Source of the DNA: CAWGHZ01 sp963822575
GTDB lineage: Bacteria; Pseudomonadota; Alphaproteobacteria; MPNO01; DASWLB01
Assembly (NCBI GenBank): GCA_963822575.1
Contig: CAWGHZ010000004.1
Span: forward strand, 248,001-312,000
DNA length: 64,000 nt
Direction: 5' to 3'
The notes beneath the pieces are model-generated. The model worked only from the letters and a program-made list of their open reading frames with translations. It was not told the origin of the DNA and ran no database searches. A program made the translations under genes and the position numbers. This document shows positions 45,823 through 54,634 of this stretch, piece by piece; the first letter of the stretch is position 1, and each line of letters starts with the position of its first letter.

Positions 45823-46279
45823 CTTCTTCTATGCCCGCGAGGAAAAGGGCAAAATCGGCGGGTTTTATGGCTAGGGCCTTAGGGTCAAGGCGCGCTTTAA
45901 TTGAGATTCCGCCGGAAACTTCCGCATATGAGCCGTCCGTGACCTGTAGCACGGGCACCGTTGTGCTAGCATGTTTGACCCAGACGCCGTGACAGAGTTT
46001 GTCGCGAAAGTCTTCGATCTTGCGGCATTCTCGTTTAAGCTCTTTGAGATTCACGGTCGTGACAAATCCACGGAGAAGCATTAGATCTTCGATGGCTGTG
46101 AAAGCGCTTTCAATCCGTCCGAGCCGAACGGCAGTGCGGCCGAATTTCTGGTTTATCCGTAATAGAACATAGGCGATATGCCGGATTTGGCCCTCTAAGA
46201 AGGCGAAACGGACGACCGTGCGACCGATGTTGGTGCTATAGGACGCGGGTAGTTTATAGCGGGCTGGATGAGTAGCCAT
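45659..46279 (-). CDS. HEPN-like helical hypothetical protein, IS1595 passenger
   Basis: A 206-residue alpha-helical protein: TVVRFAFLEGQIRHIAYVLL, IEDLMLLRGFVTT and DFRDKLCHGVWVKH. The R-D-x3-H-G-x-W segment resembles the R-N-x4-H end of HEPN-type proteins, and the layout is like the decayed gene at 35607-36243. ATG 46279 overlaps the divergent ATG at 46278 in one CCATGG. The Pro/Gln-rich tail looks unstructured. The function is unknown. Confidence 0.55.
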   Translation of the reverse strand: MATHPARYKLPASYSTNIGRTVVRFAFLEGQIRHIAYVLLRINQKFGRTAVRLGRIESAFTAIEDLMLLRGFVTTVNLKELKRECRKIEDFRDKLCHGVWVKHASTTVPVLQVTDGSYAEVSGGISIKARLDPKALAIKPADFALFLAGIEEATRRIQLLGEHVVKQHLASLEKSGIPPERGLLQPTPRPRQTPKTHQRQPQSSRA

Positions 46280-46442
46280 GGCGAAGTCCCCCAAAAGCGG
46301 CGACGATCCGACGCAAGACCCCGCGTTTAAGCGCGTGGTGCGTCACTTCCTGAACAAGAAGCCCGAGCATAAGACGGGAAAGACCGAACCGCGCCCCAAA
46401 TTCGGCGGCAGAACGAACGATAGCAAGAAGCCCGGCCGGTGA
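46278..46442 (+). CDS. 54-residue basic protein, IS1595 passenger
   Basis: A short charged protein with the core DPAFKRVVRHFLNKKPEHKT and a Lys/Arg-rich tail. It matches a family of tiny proteins (DPxFKRVV.HFL) common in alphaproteobacteria and of unknown role. The ATG is the complement-overlapping partner of the start at 46279. Confidence 0.5.
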   Translation: MAKSPKSGDDPTQDPAFKRVVRHFLNKKPEHKTGKTEPRPKFGGRTNDSKKPGR

Positions 46443-46475
46443 GTTGGGCTTCTGGATTCGGAGGTCTGACGGATG

Positions 46476-46697
46476 CTAGTGCGGCGTGTTGTCTTCCTCG
46501 TCGGGGAGGATGGTGACATTGACGGGCGTGTGCGGCTGGCCAGTCATCTTCTCGTAGATGGCGCGCATCGGGCCGAGGACGCGGCCACAATTGCCGCACT
46601 TGGCGATGGTGTCGTCGGAATGCTCGTTGGGCAGCTTGAGGACGGCACGCCCGCAGTGGCTGCATTGTACCCGGACGCTAACGGTTCTTTTCGCCAT
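46476..46697 (-). CDS. 73-residue zinc-ribbon protein, IS1595 passenger
   Basis: Two CxxCGR knuckles (CSHCGR and CGNCGR) 18 residues apart make a zinc ribbon, followed by an acidic tail. It lies just downstream of the transposase gene on the same strand. It could be a DNA-binding accessory of the element, but the role is unknown. Confidence 0.65.
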   Translation of the reverse strand: MAKRTVSVRVQCSHCGRAVLKLPNEHSDDTIAKCGNCGRVLGPMRAIYEKMTGQPHTPVNVTILPDEEDNTPH

Positions 46698-46982
46698 GAT
46701 CTTCCCCGTCCTTTGAGCGACGTGCTCGCCAGCGGCGGAAATGCTCCGCCTTCTGCTTAACCGTTCGCGGCTTCGTCAGTCCGCCGATAGGTCAAACGCC
46801 TGCCCGCGATGCCTTTGATCGCCGCGATGGTGCGAGCCTGATCGTCCATCCCGAGCGCGGCGCGGTTATTGTAACGGAAGTCAAATTCTGCCAAATATCG
46901 ATGCAAGTACGGGGCCTCTCCGCAATGCTGATAGACGCCCTTCATGCCGCGCTTGAAAATCGAGAAGAAGCCTTCGATGGTG

Positions 46983-47765
46983 TTAGGCCCTGTTGACAAA
47001 AGTCGGCAGCCATAGTTTTGCGGCGGCAAGACAGAGGAAGGCGAGGAACGATCGTGCGGTCTTGTCGTAGCGCGTGGCGATGCGACGGAACTGCTTGAGA
47101 CGGTTGAACATGCGCTCGATGCGGTTGCGGTCGCGATAGGCCTCGAAGTCGCAGGTGATGGCCTGCTTGCGGTTCGCTTTGGGCGGGATCACCGGCAGGA
47201 TGCCCTTCATCAGGAGCGCGGCCCGGACGTCGTCCCCGTCATAGCCCTTGTCGGCCAGCATGAGGCGCGGCCGGGCGACCGGCATTCGAGCAGCGCCGGA
47301 ACGGCTTTGTAATCGACGTCTCGCCGCCGGTCAGGACGAAGCCAAGAGGGCGGCCCTGACCGTCCGCGCGGGCGTGGATCTTGCTCGTAAAGCCGCCGCG
47401 GCTTCGACCAAAGCCCTCCTTATGAGTCCCCCCTTTGCGCCGGCGGCCTGCGAATGGCCCCGGACGGTGGTGCTGTCGATCATGTGACGCCAGTTGTCGG
47501 TGAGGCCGAGATCGACCAGCGTTTCCAGCAGCGCATCCCACACGCCCTGCTCGGCCCAGCGGCGGAAGCGGACATAGACCGAGTTCCACTTGCCGTATCG
47601 TTCGTGCATGTCGCGCCATGGACAGCCGACCCGCAGCACGTAGAGCATCCCGTTCAGAAACCGCCGATTGTCCTGCGCCGGCCGCGCCCAGCGACCGCGC
47701 TCGGGCGGCAGCAGTCCCGATATCACCGACCATTGTTCGTCGTTCAAATCCCCGCGCGCCAACAC
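46983..47765 (-). CDS. IS5-family (IS427-group-like) transposase, frameshifted
   Basis: MLARGDLNDEQWSVISGLLP opens it; RRFLNGMLYVLRVGCPWRDM, MIDSTTVRGHSQAAGAKGG (first Asp), LMLADKGYDGDD (second Asp) and RNRIERMFNRLKQFRRIATR (Glu) complete the DDE core. The frame changes at a six-G run near 47425, which could be a programmed -1 shift, and twice more near 47280-47310. The TAA stop is completed by the target TA outside the element. Confidence 0.8.
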
Positions 47766-47836
47766 CGCCTCCTCGCCAAAGACAGTGTTTGAATCACAAC
47801 TGCTCCTCCTGGGAAATCCCTTTTGTCAACAAAACC
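46986..47836. mobile_element. IS5-family insertion sequence (851 bp)
   Basis: The ends share TGTTGACAAAAG in inverted orientation (left GGCCCTGTTGACAAAAG; right end reads GGTTTTGTTGACAAAAG on the other strand). TA target duplications lie at 46984-46985 and 47837-47838. It sits inside the IS1595 transposase gene, so it arrived later. Confidence 0.85.
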
Positions 47837-48820
47837 TAGTGTGGGCATCGCCGCGCACGTATTCCTTGAGGGCGTGGTGAACGCGCTCATGGCTGGCGTA
47901 CTCGCGACCGATCTTGCGGAAGTGCATTCCTTCGTCTGTGCGTAGGTGCGACGCGCGGTCGGCATGTTGGACCAACAAGGGACGAATGTCATTCGCGGTC
48001 ACGTTTTCCACCTTGAACGAGCGGGCCTTCCCGCCGCGCTCGACAAGGGCGAAGACCTTCATCTTGTCGTGGATGCCCGTATTGGAGGCCCTTGCCGTTT
48101 TTCCCGCGTTGCTTGCCGCCGAGATAGGTTTCATCGGCTTCGATGGTCTTGCCCTCGCCGCCCATCGGGCCAGGAGGGATTTCGGTCATGCCCTCACGGA
48201 TACGGTGGGCCATGAACCAGGCAGTCTTGTAGGTGACGCCGAGCATACGGTGGAGCTGGTGGGCCGAAATGCCCTTCTTGGACGAACACAGAAGATGCGT
48301 CGCAAACAGCCACATATGGAGCGGGACGTGGCTGCGCTCGTACAGCGTACCGACGCGCACCGTGAACTTCTTGCGGCATGAGCGGCAGTGATACCAGCCC
48401 TCGCCCATTGAACCCTTAAGGGGCAGAGCTTTGACGGTTTCCGACTGGTCACAGAACGGGCAAACGGGGCCATGCGGCCAGCGTTGCGCCTCTAGAAAGC
48501 GGCGCGCGGCCGTTTCGTCCTTGAAAATCTTGCTATCGCTCGGATTGGGTTTCGGCATAGCTGAACTCCTTGATTTCGCTTATATGGGATCAAGGTTCGT
48601 TCAGTCAAGTATATAATCACCATTGTCAAGATCGGACGGCCCTCGGACATGGGCGTCGCGCCAATCGTCCCAGCCTCGCGCCGTTGTGAATAGGAGCGGG
48701 GTCGATTGTTCGATAGCCTCGACCGCGTCATGAATAATGAACAACAGCAGAATGCAAAAATAATGTGACGCATACATTCCTCGCGTGTGGGGGGTCGGCA
48801 GCATTATTGGGGAGACGATC

Positions 48821-49873
48821 ATGGCACTGGACGAACAGAAGCTGCACGCGTTCCTCGGCCGCGCCCTCGTCGATCTGGGCGGCACGGTGAACACGGTGTT
48901 GATGACGATGGGCGACCGGCTGGGCCTTTACCAGGCGCTGGCCGCGGAGCGGCACACGCCCGAAACGCTCGCCCGCGCGACCGGCACGCATCCGCGCTAT
49001 GTGCGCGAGTGGCTCAACTGCCAGGCGGCCGGCGGCTATGTGAGCTACAACGCGGCCGCCGAGCGCTATTACCTGAGCGAGGAGCAGGCGCTCTGTCTCG
49101 CCAATCCGAACGGGCCGGTCGACCTGCCCGGCGCCGCCGCGCTGTCCGAAGACTTCTTCTACGTGCGCGACCGCGCGATCGAGAACTTCCGCACCGGCAA
49201 GGGCATGGAATGGGGCGAGCATCACCCCTGCCTGTTCCACGGGACCGAGCGGTTCTTCCGCGCCGGCTACAACGCCAACCTGCTCACGTCGTGGATTCCG
49301 GCGCTGGACGGGGTCGAGCCGAAGCTCAAGGCGGGCGCGCGCGTCGCCGACGTGGGCTGCGGCCACGGCGCGAGCACGATCCTGATGGCCCGCGCCTTCC
49401 CCAACTCGGCGTTCGTCGGCTACGACTATCACGGACCTCGATCGAGACGGCGCGCGAGCGCGCGGCCGAGGCGGGGTCCGCGAACGTGCGGTTCGAGGTC
49501 GCCGACGCCGGCGGCTATGACGGGCGCGACTTCGACCTGATCGCGTTCTTCGACTGCCTGCACGACATGGGCGATCCGGCGGGCGTCGCCCGGCACGCGC
49601 GTGAGGCGCTCAAGCCCGACGGCACCTGCATGCTGGTGGAGCCGTTCGCGGGCGACGATGCGGCGGACAATTTCAACCCCGTCGGGCGGCTTTATCTACG
49701 GGGCGTCGGCGCTGATCTGCGTGCCGGTTTCGCTCGCGCGCAACGGGCCGGCCCTCGGCGCCCAGGCCGGCGAGCGCCGGCTGCGCGAGATCGTGGTCGA
49801 CCAGGCGGGCTTCGCGTCGATGCGCCGCGCGACCGAGACGCCGTTCAACATCGTCCTCGAAGCGCGCCCGTAG
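48821..49873 (+). CDS. SAM-dependent class I methyltransferase (frameshifted twice)
   Basis: About 350 residues. An N-terminal winged-helix-like dimerisation domain (MGDRLGLYQALAAERHTPET) precedes the Rossmann methyltransferase with motif I RVADVGCGHGAST. After a break near 49435 come SIETARERAAEAGSANVRFE, DLIAFFDCLHDMGDPAGVA and VEPFAGDDAADNFNP. A second break near 49685 leads to GERRLREIVVDQAGFASMRR and the end. The ATG has GGGGAGAC upstream. Genes of this type methylate small molecules. Both breaks look like indel errors. Confidence 0.8.
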
Positions 49874-49999
49874 GGCGCGGCGGCCGGAGCGTGCGCGGTC
49901 GGGGCGGCCATCTTCCGGTTGCCCCGGCCGCGGCCGTCCGCCACACTGGCGCCGCGGGTGCGCGCCCGCGGTCGGATTTCAGTACGGAGGAAAATTGCC

Positions 50000-50482
50000 A
50001 TGCCGGGATTCAGGATCGCGCATGTCGGGCTGCACGTCCGCAACCTGGAGGAGGAGATCGCCTTCCTCGCGGTGATCGGCGCCAGCGTCACCGCGACCGA
50101 CACGATGCGCACCGGGCGCATCGCCTTCGTCAGCCTGGACGGCGAGCTGCACCACAGCCTGGCGCTTTTCGAGAACGGCGAGCCCCTGGCGAGCGGCGAT
50201 TCGCAGAAGGAGCGCCAGGGCATCGACCATATCGCCCTGCCGACGGGCACGCGCGCCGACGTGGATGGCTGGGCCGAGAAGCTGACCGCGGCCGGCATCG
50301 CCTGGCGCGGCCCCTACATCCAGGGGCCGGAGGGCGGCGGACTGCCGAACGGCAGCGGCAGCTACAGCATCTTCTTCAACGACCCCAACGGCATCTGCTT
50401 CGAGATCTATGCCGAGGCGATGAGCGTCGCCGCGTTCCGCGCCTTCGACGCGGAGCGGAAGGCGGAGACGGCGCCAGCCTGA
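50000..50482 (+). CDS. VOC-family (glyoxalase/dioxygenase fold) protein
   Basis: A 160-residue protein with two beta-alpha-beta-beta-beta modules. IAHVGLHVRNLEEEIAF carries a metal His, QGIDHIALPTGTRADVDGWA the second, and FNDPNGICFEIYAE the Glu. It would be a lyase, isomerase or extradiol-type enzyme of unknown substrate. GGAGG lies 8 nt upstream of the ATG. A degraded partial copy of its start lies at 51764-51850. Confidence 0.85.
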   Translation: MPGFRIAHVGLHVRNLEEEIAFLAVIGASVTATDTMRTGRIAFVSLDGELHHSLALFENGEPLASGDSQKERQGIDHIALPTGTRADVDGWAEKLTAAGIAWRGPYIQGPEGGGLPNGSGSYSIFFNDPNGICFEIYAEAMSVAAFRAFDAERKAETAPA

Positions 50483-50667
50483 CCGGCGGCTTGCGGACGG
50501 CGCTTGCGTCCCGGGCGAGCAACCCGGAACGAACCGCCTTCATTCGCGCCGCCGCGCGCGTCCGTGGATGGCCGGAACCGGACCGCCGCGCGCCGGAACT
50601 CGATCAGATTCGCTGCCAACGGGAGCGTACGCTGGCAGGGGCGTGCGCCGGCGAGGGGGAGCGGACG

Positions 50668-51696
50668 ATGCGCGACGGCAGCGAGACAGGACACGGCCCG
50701 CCCGCGCCGCAACGCCGCCTGACGCGTCGCGAGCTGGTGGCCGTGCTTCTCCCCATCGTGCTGGCGCCGTGCGTCGCCGGGGCCGCACCCCGGCGTCCCG
50801 CCCGGATCGGCTGGCTCAAGATCCAAGGACCGCGCCACACCCCGGACCAGCTTCTCGCCTTCCGCGACGGCATGCGCGCGCTCGGGCTGGTCGAGGGACG
50901 CGACTACGTGATCGTGGAACGCTATGCCGGCAACGACGGGGCGCGGCTGCCCGGCCTCACCTCGGAGCTTCTGGGTGCCGGCGTCAACATCATCGTGGCG
51001 ACCAGCCAGCCCTCGATCGCGGCCGCCGCGCGCGTGACGGCGGCTGTTCCGGTGATCGGGCGGATGAACGACGACCCCGTCACCAACGGCATGGCCGGCT
51101 CGCTGGCCCGGCCGGGCCGGAACATCACCGGCATCTACGCGATGACCGAGGAGCTGAACCCCAAGCGGCTGGCCCTGCTCAAGGAGGCGGTACCCTCGCT
51201 TCGCCGGGTTGGCGTCCTGTTGCGATTCGACTGGTCCAACGCCAAGCACGACTGGCAGGTCCTGGTCGCGGCCGCGCACAGGCTCGACCTCGAGCTTCTC
51301 GCCCTCGACGCCCATTCGGCCGCGGACTTCGCCGCCGCGTTCGATCTCGCGTCGGCACGGAAGGTCGGCGGCATCATGACGTTCCGGAACCCCTCGGTCG
51401 TCACCTACCTGAAGCTGATCGCCGAGCTTTCGCGCAAGGCCCGGCTGCCAGCGGTGTTCGACGCGCGCGAATATGTCGAGGCGGGCGGCCTGATGTCCTA
51501 TGGGCCGAATATCGACGCGATCTATCGCCGGCTGGCGACCTATGCCGGCAAGCTGCTGCGCGGCGCCGCGCCCGGCGAAATCCCGATCGAGCAGCCGACC
51601 GTCTTCGAGTTCGTCATCAATCGGCGGACCGCCGCGACCTTCGGCATGACCCTTCCGCCGAGCCTGCTGGCGCAAGCCGACGAGGTGATCGACTGA
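50668..51696 (+). CDS. ABC transporter substrate-binding protein (TrpX/PF04392-like)
   Basis: 342 residues with a Tat-like leader: RRLTRRELVAVLLPIVLAP ending near AGAAP. The body ARIGWLKIQGP, DQLLAFRDGMRALGLVEGRD, PVIGRMNDDPVTNGMAGSLA and GRNITGIYAMTEELNPKRLA is the family pattern seen in many orphan binding proteins. No permease or ATPase is adjacent. GAGGGGGAG precedes the ATG. The ligand is unknown. Confidence 0.85.
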   Translation: MRDGSETGHGPPAPQRRLTRRELVAVLLPIVLAPCVAGAAPRRPARIGWLKIQGPRHTPDQLLAFRDGMRALGLVEGRDYVIVERYAGNDGARLPGLTSELLGAGVNIIVATSQPSIAAAARVTAAVPVIGRMNDDPVTNGMAGSLARPGRNITGIYAMTEELNPKRLALLKEAVPSLRRVGVLLRFDWSNAKHDWQVLVAAAHRLDLELLALDAHSAADFAAAFDLASARKVGGIMTFRNPSVVTYLKLIAELSRKARLPAVFDAREYVEAGGLMSYGPNIDAIYRRLATYAGKLLRGAAPGEIPIEQPTVFEFVINRRTAATFGMTLPPSLLAQADEVID

Positions 51697-51763
51697 CCGA
51701 CTTCGCTGTCGTGCGGACGGCGGAGGCCGAGCCGGATCCCGATCCGGGAGCGGTCCCCCCCTC

Positions 51764-51850
51764 GCGGGCGGATTTCAGCACGAAAGTGAAGGCGCGATGC
51801 CGGGCGGTACGTCCGCAACCTGGAGGGTACCGGGCGCGCCGCCTTGAGGC
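51764..51850 (+). pseudogene. degraded partial copy of the VOC gene start
   Basis: GCGGGCGGATTTCAGCACG, ATGCCGGG and ACGTCCGCAACCTGGAGG repeat the leader and first codons of the gene at 50000, and ACCGGGCGC...GCCGCCTT repeats a segment about 110 bp into it, with the stretches between deleted. It is too short and broken to function. Confidence 0.55.
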
Positions 51851-52016
51851 GAAACCGTCGCCGCGACGCTTTGGGACGGCAAGCACGCGCTCGCGACCCA
51901 AAGGTGCGCGCCCGACGACAATGGATCAAATGAACGGTGCGCCCTGTGCCGGCGCCGCGCCCGCACTACGTCTTCCTGTGGCGTCGCAAGAACGAACGCC
52001 GCAACGGGAGAGTGTC

Positions 52017-52139
52017 ATGGCGACCGAAAGACGCGTGCCCCCACCCGATCTACGCAAGTGGCTGGCACTTTCGACCTGCGTCGTGCTCGGGTTGCTTGGA
52101 GTTATCTATGCCTATGGCGCGCGCCTGCTCGGTTCGTAG
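52017..52139 (+). CDS. 40-residue single-span membrane protein
   Basis: A basic N-terminus (TERRVPPPDLRKW) is followed by one hydrophobic helix (LALSTCVVLGLLGVIYAYGA). CGGGAGAG lies 5 nt before the ATG. The function is unknown; it is followed 48 bp later by another tiny membrane protein on the same strand. Confidence 0.5.
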   Translation: MATERRVPPPDLRKWLALSTCVVLGLLGVIYAYGARLLGS

Positions 52140-52187
52140 CAAAGAGCGGGCGGTGCGGGCGAAGGCGCGCTTACCTGGAGGACGGTC

Positions 52188-52328
52188 GTGGCCCATCGCA
52201 GCCGTCCACCTCGTCGGGCGAACCGCGGCGGCAGCGTAACCCTGATTGCGGTCGTGTTCGTGGCGGTCGCCCTGATTGTGGCGGCGTTGATAATTCTCTA
52301 TCTCCGCGTCCGCGAGGGTGCGGAATGA
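52188..52328 (+). CDS. 46-residue single-span membrane protein
   Basis: The GTG start has GGAGG 6 nt upstream. An Arg-rich start (HRSRPPRRANRGG) precedes one strong hydrophobic helix (VTLIAVVFVAVALIVAALII) and a basic tail. It is convergent with the LLM gene (10 bp between stops). The function is unknown, but the helix and binding site make it a credible gene. Confidence 0.55.
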   Translation: MAHRSRPPRRANRGGSVTLIAVVFVAVALIVAALIILYLRVREGAE

Positions 52329-52337
52329 CCGCCGGCC

Positions 52338-53390
52338 CTACTGCGCCGCCTGGGCTGCCGTGTCGGGGTCGAGATCGCGCAGGCGGGGCGCCACCTCGGA
52401 CATGAACAGCGCGTAGGAGGCGCGGCGCTTCTCGGGCGTCGCGTAGTCGCGCCCGGCATGGATCAGCAGCTCGCCGAACCCGCCGGTCCGGTCGTAATAG
52501 GCGGCGATGCGGGCGCGCACGGTTTCGGGCGAGCCGACGAAGATCTCGCCGCGCTCGACCACGTCGTCGTACTTGATGTCCTGCCAGGTGCCGCCCTTGG
52601 GGATGCGCGCGGCCTGGGCGTGCGGCGTGTTCGTCGCCTCCCACTCGATCGTGCGGTTGTAGCTGGCGCGCATGTCCTCGCGCGCGATCGCGTCGGTCTC
52701 GGCGACATAGATCGTGCGGCAAACGACAAGGTCCGCGCGGCGCGGCGCGCGCCCCGCCGCCTTCGCGCTTTCGACCATCGCGTCGCCGAGCCGGCGCACC
52801 TGGTCCGGCGCGACGAAGTTCGAGGTCAGCACCTGGAAGCCGTGACTTCCGGCGAACCGGGCGGTGCCCGCCGTGTTGTTGGCCGCCACCGCGACCGGCG
52901 GGTGCGGGCGGCGGTAGGGCGGCGGGGAGAGCTGCATGCCCTTGCCGGTCCAGAACGGGCCGTCATAGTCGATCGGCCCGTCCGCCGCCCAGAGCCGCAG
53001 GATCAGCTCGATCGAGGCGTGCATCATCTCGCGCGTCTTGGTCCAGTCGAGCCCGCGCCGCCCCATCTGGTGCTGCACCGGGCCGAAGCCGAACCCCATG
53101 CCGAAGCGGTAGCGCCCGCGGGTGAGGTGGTCGCAGGCGTTCGCCTCGGTCGCGACCTGGAGCGGATGGTGGTAGGCGAGCGGGCGCACCGCCGAGCCGA
53201 GCCCGATGCGCGAGGTCAGCGAGGCGGCGCGGCAGATGATCAGCTCGGCCGGCGCCTCGTGCTCGCTGATCCACGCCACGTCGAAGCCGAGCGCATCGGC
53301 CGCGACAATCTCGTCCAGGTCGGCCTCCCACCCGTCCGCGAAGGTCGCATGGTCCGGCCGACGGCTGTTGGAGAAGATGCCGAATTTCAT
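52338..53390 (-). CDS. LLM-class flavin-dependent oxidoreductase
   Basis: A 350-residue luciferase-fold monooxygenase. MKFGIFSNSRRPDHATFADG opens it; VAWISEHEAP, AVRPLAYHHPLQVATEANAC, GRYRFGMGFG and the C-terminal IFVGSPETVRARIAAYYD are family landmarks. It would need a flavin reductase. It lies 10 bp from an ACMSD-type amidohydrolase gene on the same strand (upstream), so they probably act on one substrate. It is related to, but distinct from, the protein at 298-1470. Confidence 0.85.
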   Translation of the reverse strand: MKFGIFSNSRRPDHATFADGWEADLDEIVAADALGFDVAWISEHEAPAELIICRAASLTSRIGLGSAVRPLAYHHPLQVATEANACDHLTRGRYRFGMGFGFGPVQHQMGRRGLDWTKTREMMHASIELILRLWAADGPIDYDGPFWTGKGMQLSPPPYRRPHPPVAVAANNTAGTARFAGSHGFQVLTSNFVAPDQVRRLGDAMVESAKAAGRAPRRADLVVCRTIYVAETDAIAREDMRASYNRTIEWEATNTPHAQAARIPKGGTWQDIKYDDVVERGEIFVGSPETVRARIAAYYDRTGGFGELLIHAGRDYATPEKRRASYALFMSEVAPRLRDLDPDTAAQAAQ

Positions 53391-53400
53391 GGCGCGCCTT

Positions 53401-54435
53401 TCAGATCGAAATGCCGAGGAAGCGCGCTGCGTTGGCGCCGAGGATGTCGTCCTGCACCTTCTGCGACAGCCGCTTGGCGCGGCGGATGTACTGCACCGGG
53501 CGCTTCTCTGCGAAGGGCCAGTCGCTGCCCATCATGATGTGGCGGTGGCTGACCTTGGTGGTCAGGTACTCCAGCATGTCCGGGTTGAACAGCACCGTGT
53601 CCATGTAGAGCTTGCGGATGTAATGGCTCATGTCGCCGGCGAGTTTGAGGTTGCCGAGCCCGCGATGGAGCGCGTGGTCGAGCCGGCCGGCGTAGAACGG
53701 CAGGTACCCGCCGCCATGGGCGATGGAGATCTTGAGCTCGGGAAAGCGGTCGAGGATGCCGTCAAAGACCAGCGAGCACGTCGCCAATGCCTCCTCGAAG
53801 GGCTGGCCGACGTGGAAGGAGAGGCCGAAGCGGCGCAAACGCTCCGCGTCGTTGCCGGCGGGATGGATGAAGATCGCGGCGCCCAGCCGCTCGGCCGCCC
53901 GCCAGAACGGGCGGAACTTCGCATCGCCGATCTCGGCGCCGTTCACGTCGGTCGAGATGGTCACGCCCTTGAGCCCGAGCCGCGTCATGCAGCGCGTGAG
54001 CTCCTTCACCGCGAGGGCGGGCGCGTGCAGCGGCACCGTCCCGATCGCGACGAGGCGGTCGGGGTGGCGCGCCACCGCCTCCGCCATCGCGTCGTTGGTC
54101 TTGCGGTCGAGCGCGAGGGCGGTGTCAGGATCGGCCCAATAGGTGCCGACATGGACCAGCGAGGGCGAGATCACCTGCATGTCGACGCCCATCGCATCCA
54201 TGTCGGCGAGGCGCTCGGCGGTGCCGGTCATCTTCTGCAGGGCCGTGTCGGACGCCGCGGCGCCGCCGAGCGAGGCCGCGCCGCGCATGCCGAGCCGGGC
54301 GTGCAGCCCGTGGCTTCGCGTCACCGCGAACACCTCGGGCGCTATGAGATGGGTGTGGAAGTCGATGACGAAGGGCTTTCTCTTCGGCCCTTTCGCCCGG
54401 CCCCTGGCCGTCGTCTTCGTTGCCGTCCTCGCCAT
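53401..54435 (-). CDS. amidohydrolase family protein (ACMSD/2-amino-3-carboxymuconate-decarboxylase-like)
   Basis: A 344-residue TIM-barrel metalloenzyme with a basic leader (TATKTTARGRAKGPKRKP). Metal ligands are FVIDFHTHL (H-x-H), IFIHPAG (His) and IMMGSDWPF (Asp). This matches non-oxidative decarboxylases of aromatic or muconate-type acids. It is followed 10 bp later by the LLM gene on the same strand, which suggests an aromatic-degradation pair. The substrate is unknown. Confidence 0.85.
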   Translation of the reverse strand: MARTATKTTARGRAKGPKRKPFVIDFHTHLIAPEVFAVTRSHGLHARLGMRGAASLGGAAASDTALQKMTGTAERLADMDAMGVDMQVISPSLVHVGTYWADPDTALALDRKTNDAMAEAVARHPDRLVAIGTVPLHAPALAVKELTRCMTRLGLKGVTISTDVNGAEIGDAKFRPFWRAAERLGAAIFIHPAGNDAERLRRFGLSFHVGQPFEEALATCSLVFDGILDRFPELKISIAHGGGYLPFYAGRLDHALHRGLGNLKLAGDMSHYIRKLYMDTVLFNPDMLEYLTTKVSHRHIMMGSDWPFAEKRPVQYIRRAKRLSQKVQDDILGANAARFLGISI

Positions 54436-54510
54436 CCCGCTTCCCCCTCATGTGCCGCCGATCGAGCGGCGCGACGCATCGTAGTGCGATTTCCGTCGCG
54501 TTAAAAATGC

Positions 54511-54615
54511 CGTTCGCCCTGGGTAGGTCGAGGCGGAGCCGAGGCCATATCGAAGGGCGCGGCCGCCACGTGCTTCGATACGCCGCGCTGCGCGCGGCTA
54601 CTCAGCACGAATGGA
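54511..54615. repeat. dispersed inverted-repeat element (copy A)
   Basis: It begins CGTTCGCCCTGGGTAGG and ends GGCTACTCAGCACGAATGG, with ATATCGAAGGGCG and CTTCGATACGCCGCG inside. The same layout recurs at 56755-56874 and 63834-63956. It sits between ligA and the amidohydrolase gene. Confidence 0.65.
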
Positions 54616-54634
54616 AGTTTTGAAATGCGCGCCC

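Larger units (their letters stand above)
46757..48558 (-). pseudogene. IS1595-family (ISXO2-like) transposase, split by IS5 insertion
   Basis: The N-terminal zinc finger CPFCDQ...YHCRSCRKKF is followed by FTVRVGTLYERSHVPLHMWL, SAHQLHRMLGVTYKTAWFMA and the DDE start IEADETYLGGK. After a break near 48085 it continues KMKVFALVERGGKARSFKVE and HERVHHALKEYVRGDAHT. The coding sequence resumes on the other side of the IS5 copy with NTIEGFFSIFKRGMKGVYQH and LAEFDFRYNNRAALGM. Deleting 46986-47836 and one TA restores H-T-N-T exactly. It is inactive as read. Confidence 0.85.
45594..48613. mobile_element. IS1595-like element with passenger genes, interrupted by an IS5-family copy
   Basis: Perfect 15-bp terminal inverted repeats TATACTTGACTGAAC (45594-45608) and its complement (48599-48613) enclose a minus-strand IS1595/ISXO2-type transposase gene, a zinc-ribbon gene and other small genes. 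No 8-bp target duplication is visible at the ends, so flanking DNA may have rearranged. Without the inserted IS5 the element is about 2.2 kb. Confidence 0.7.
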
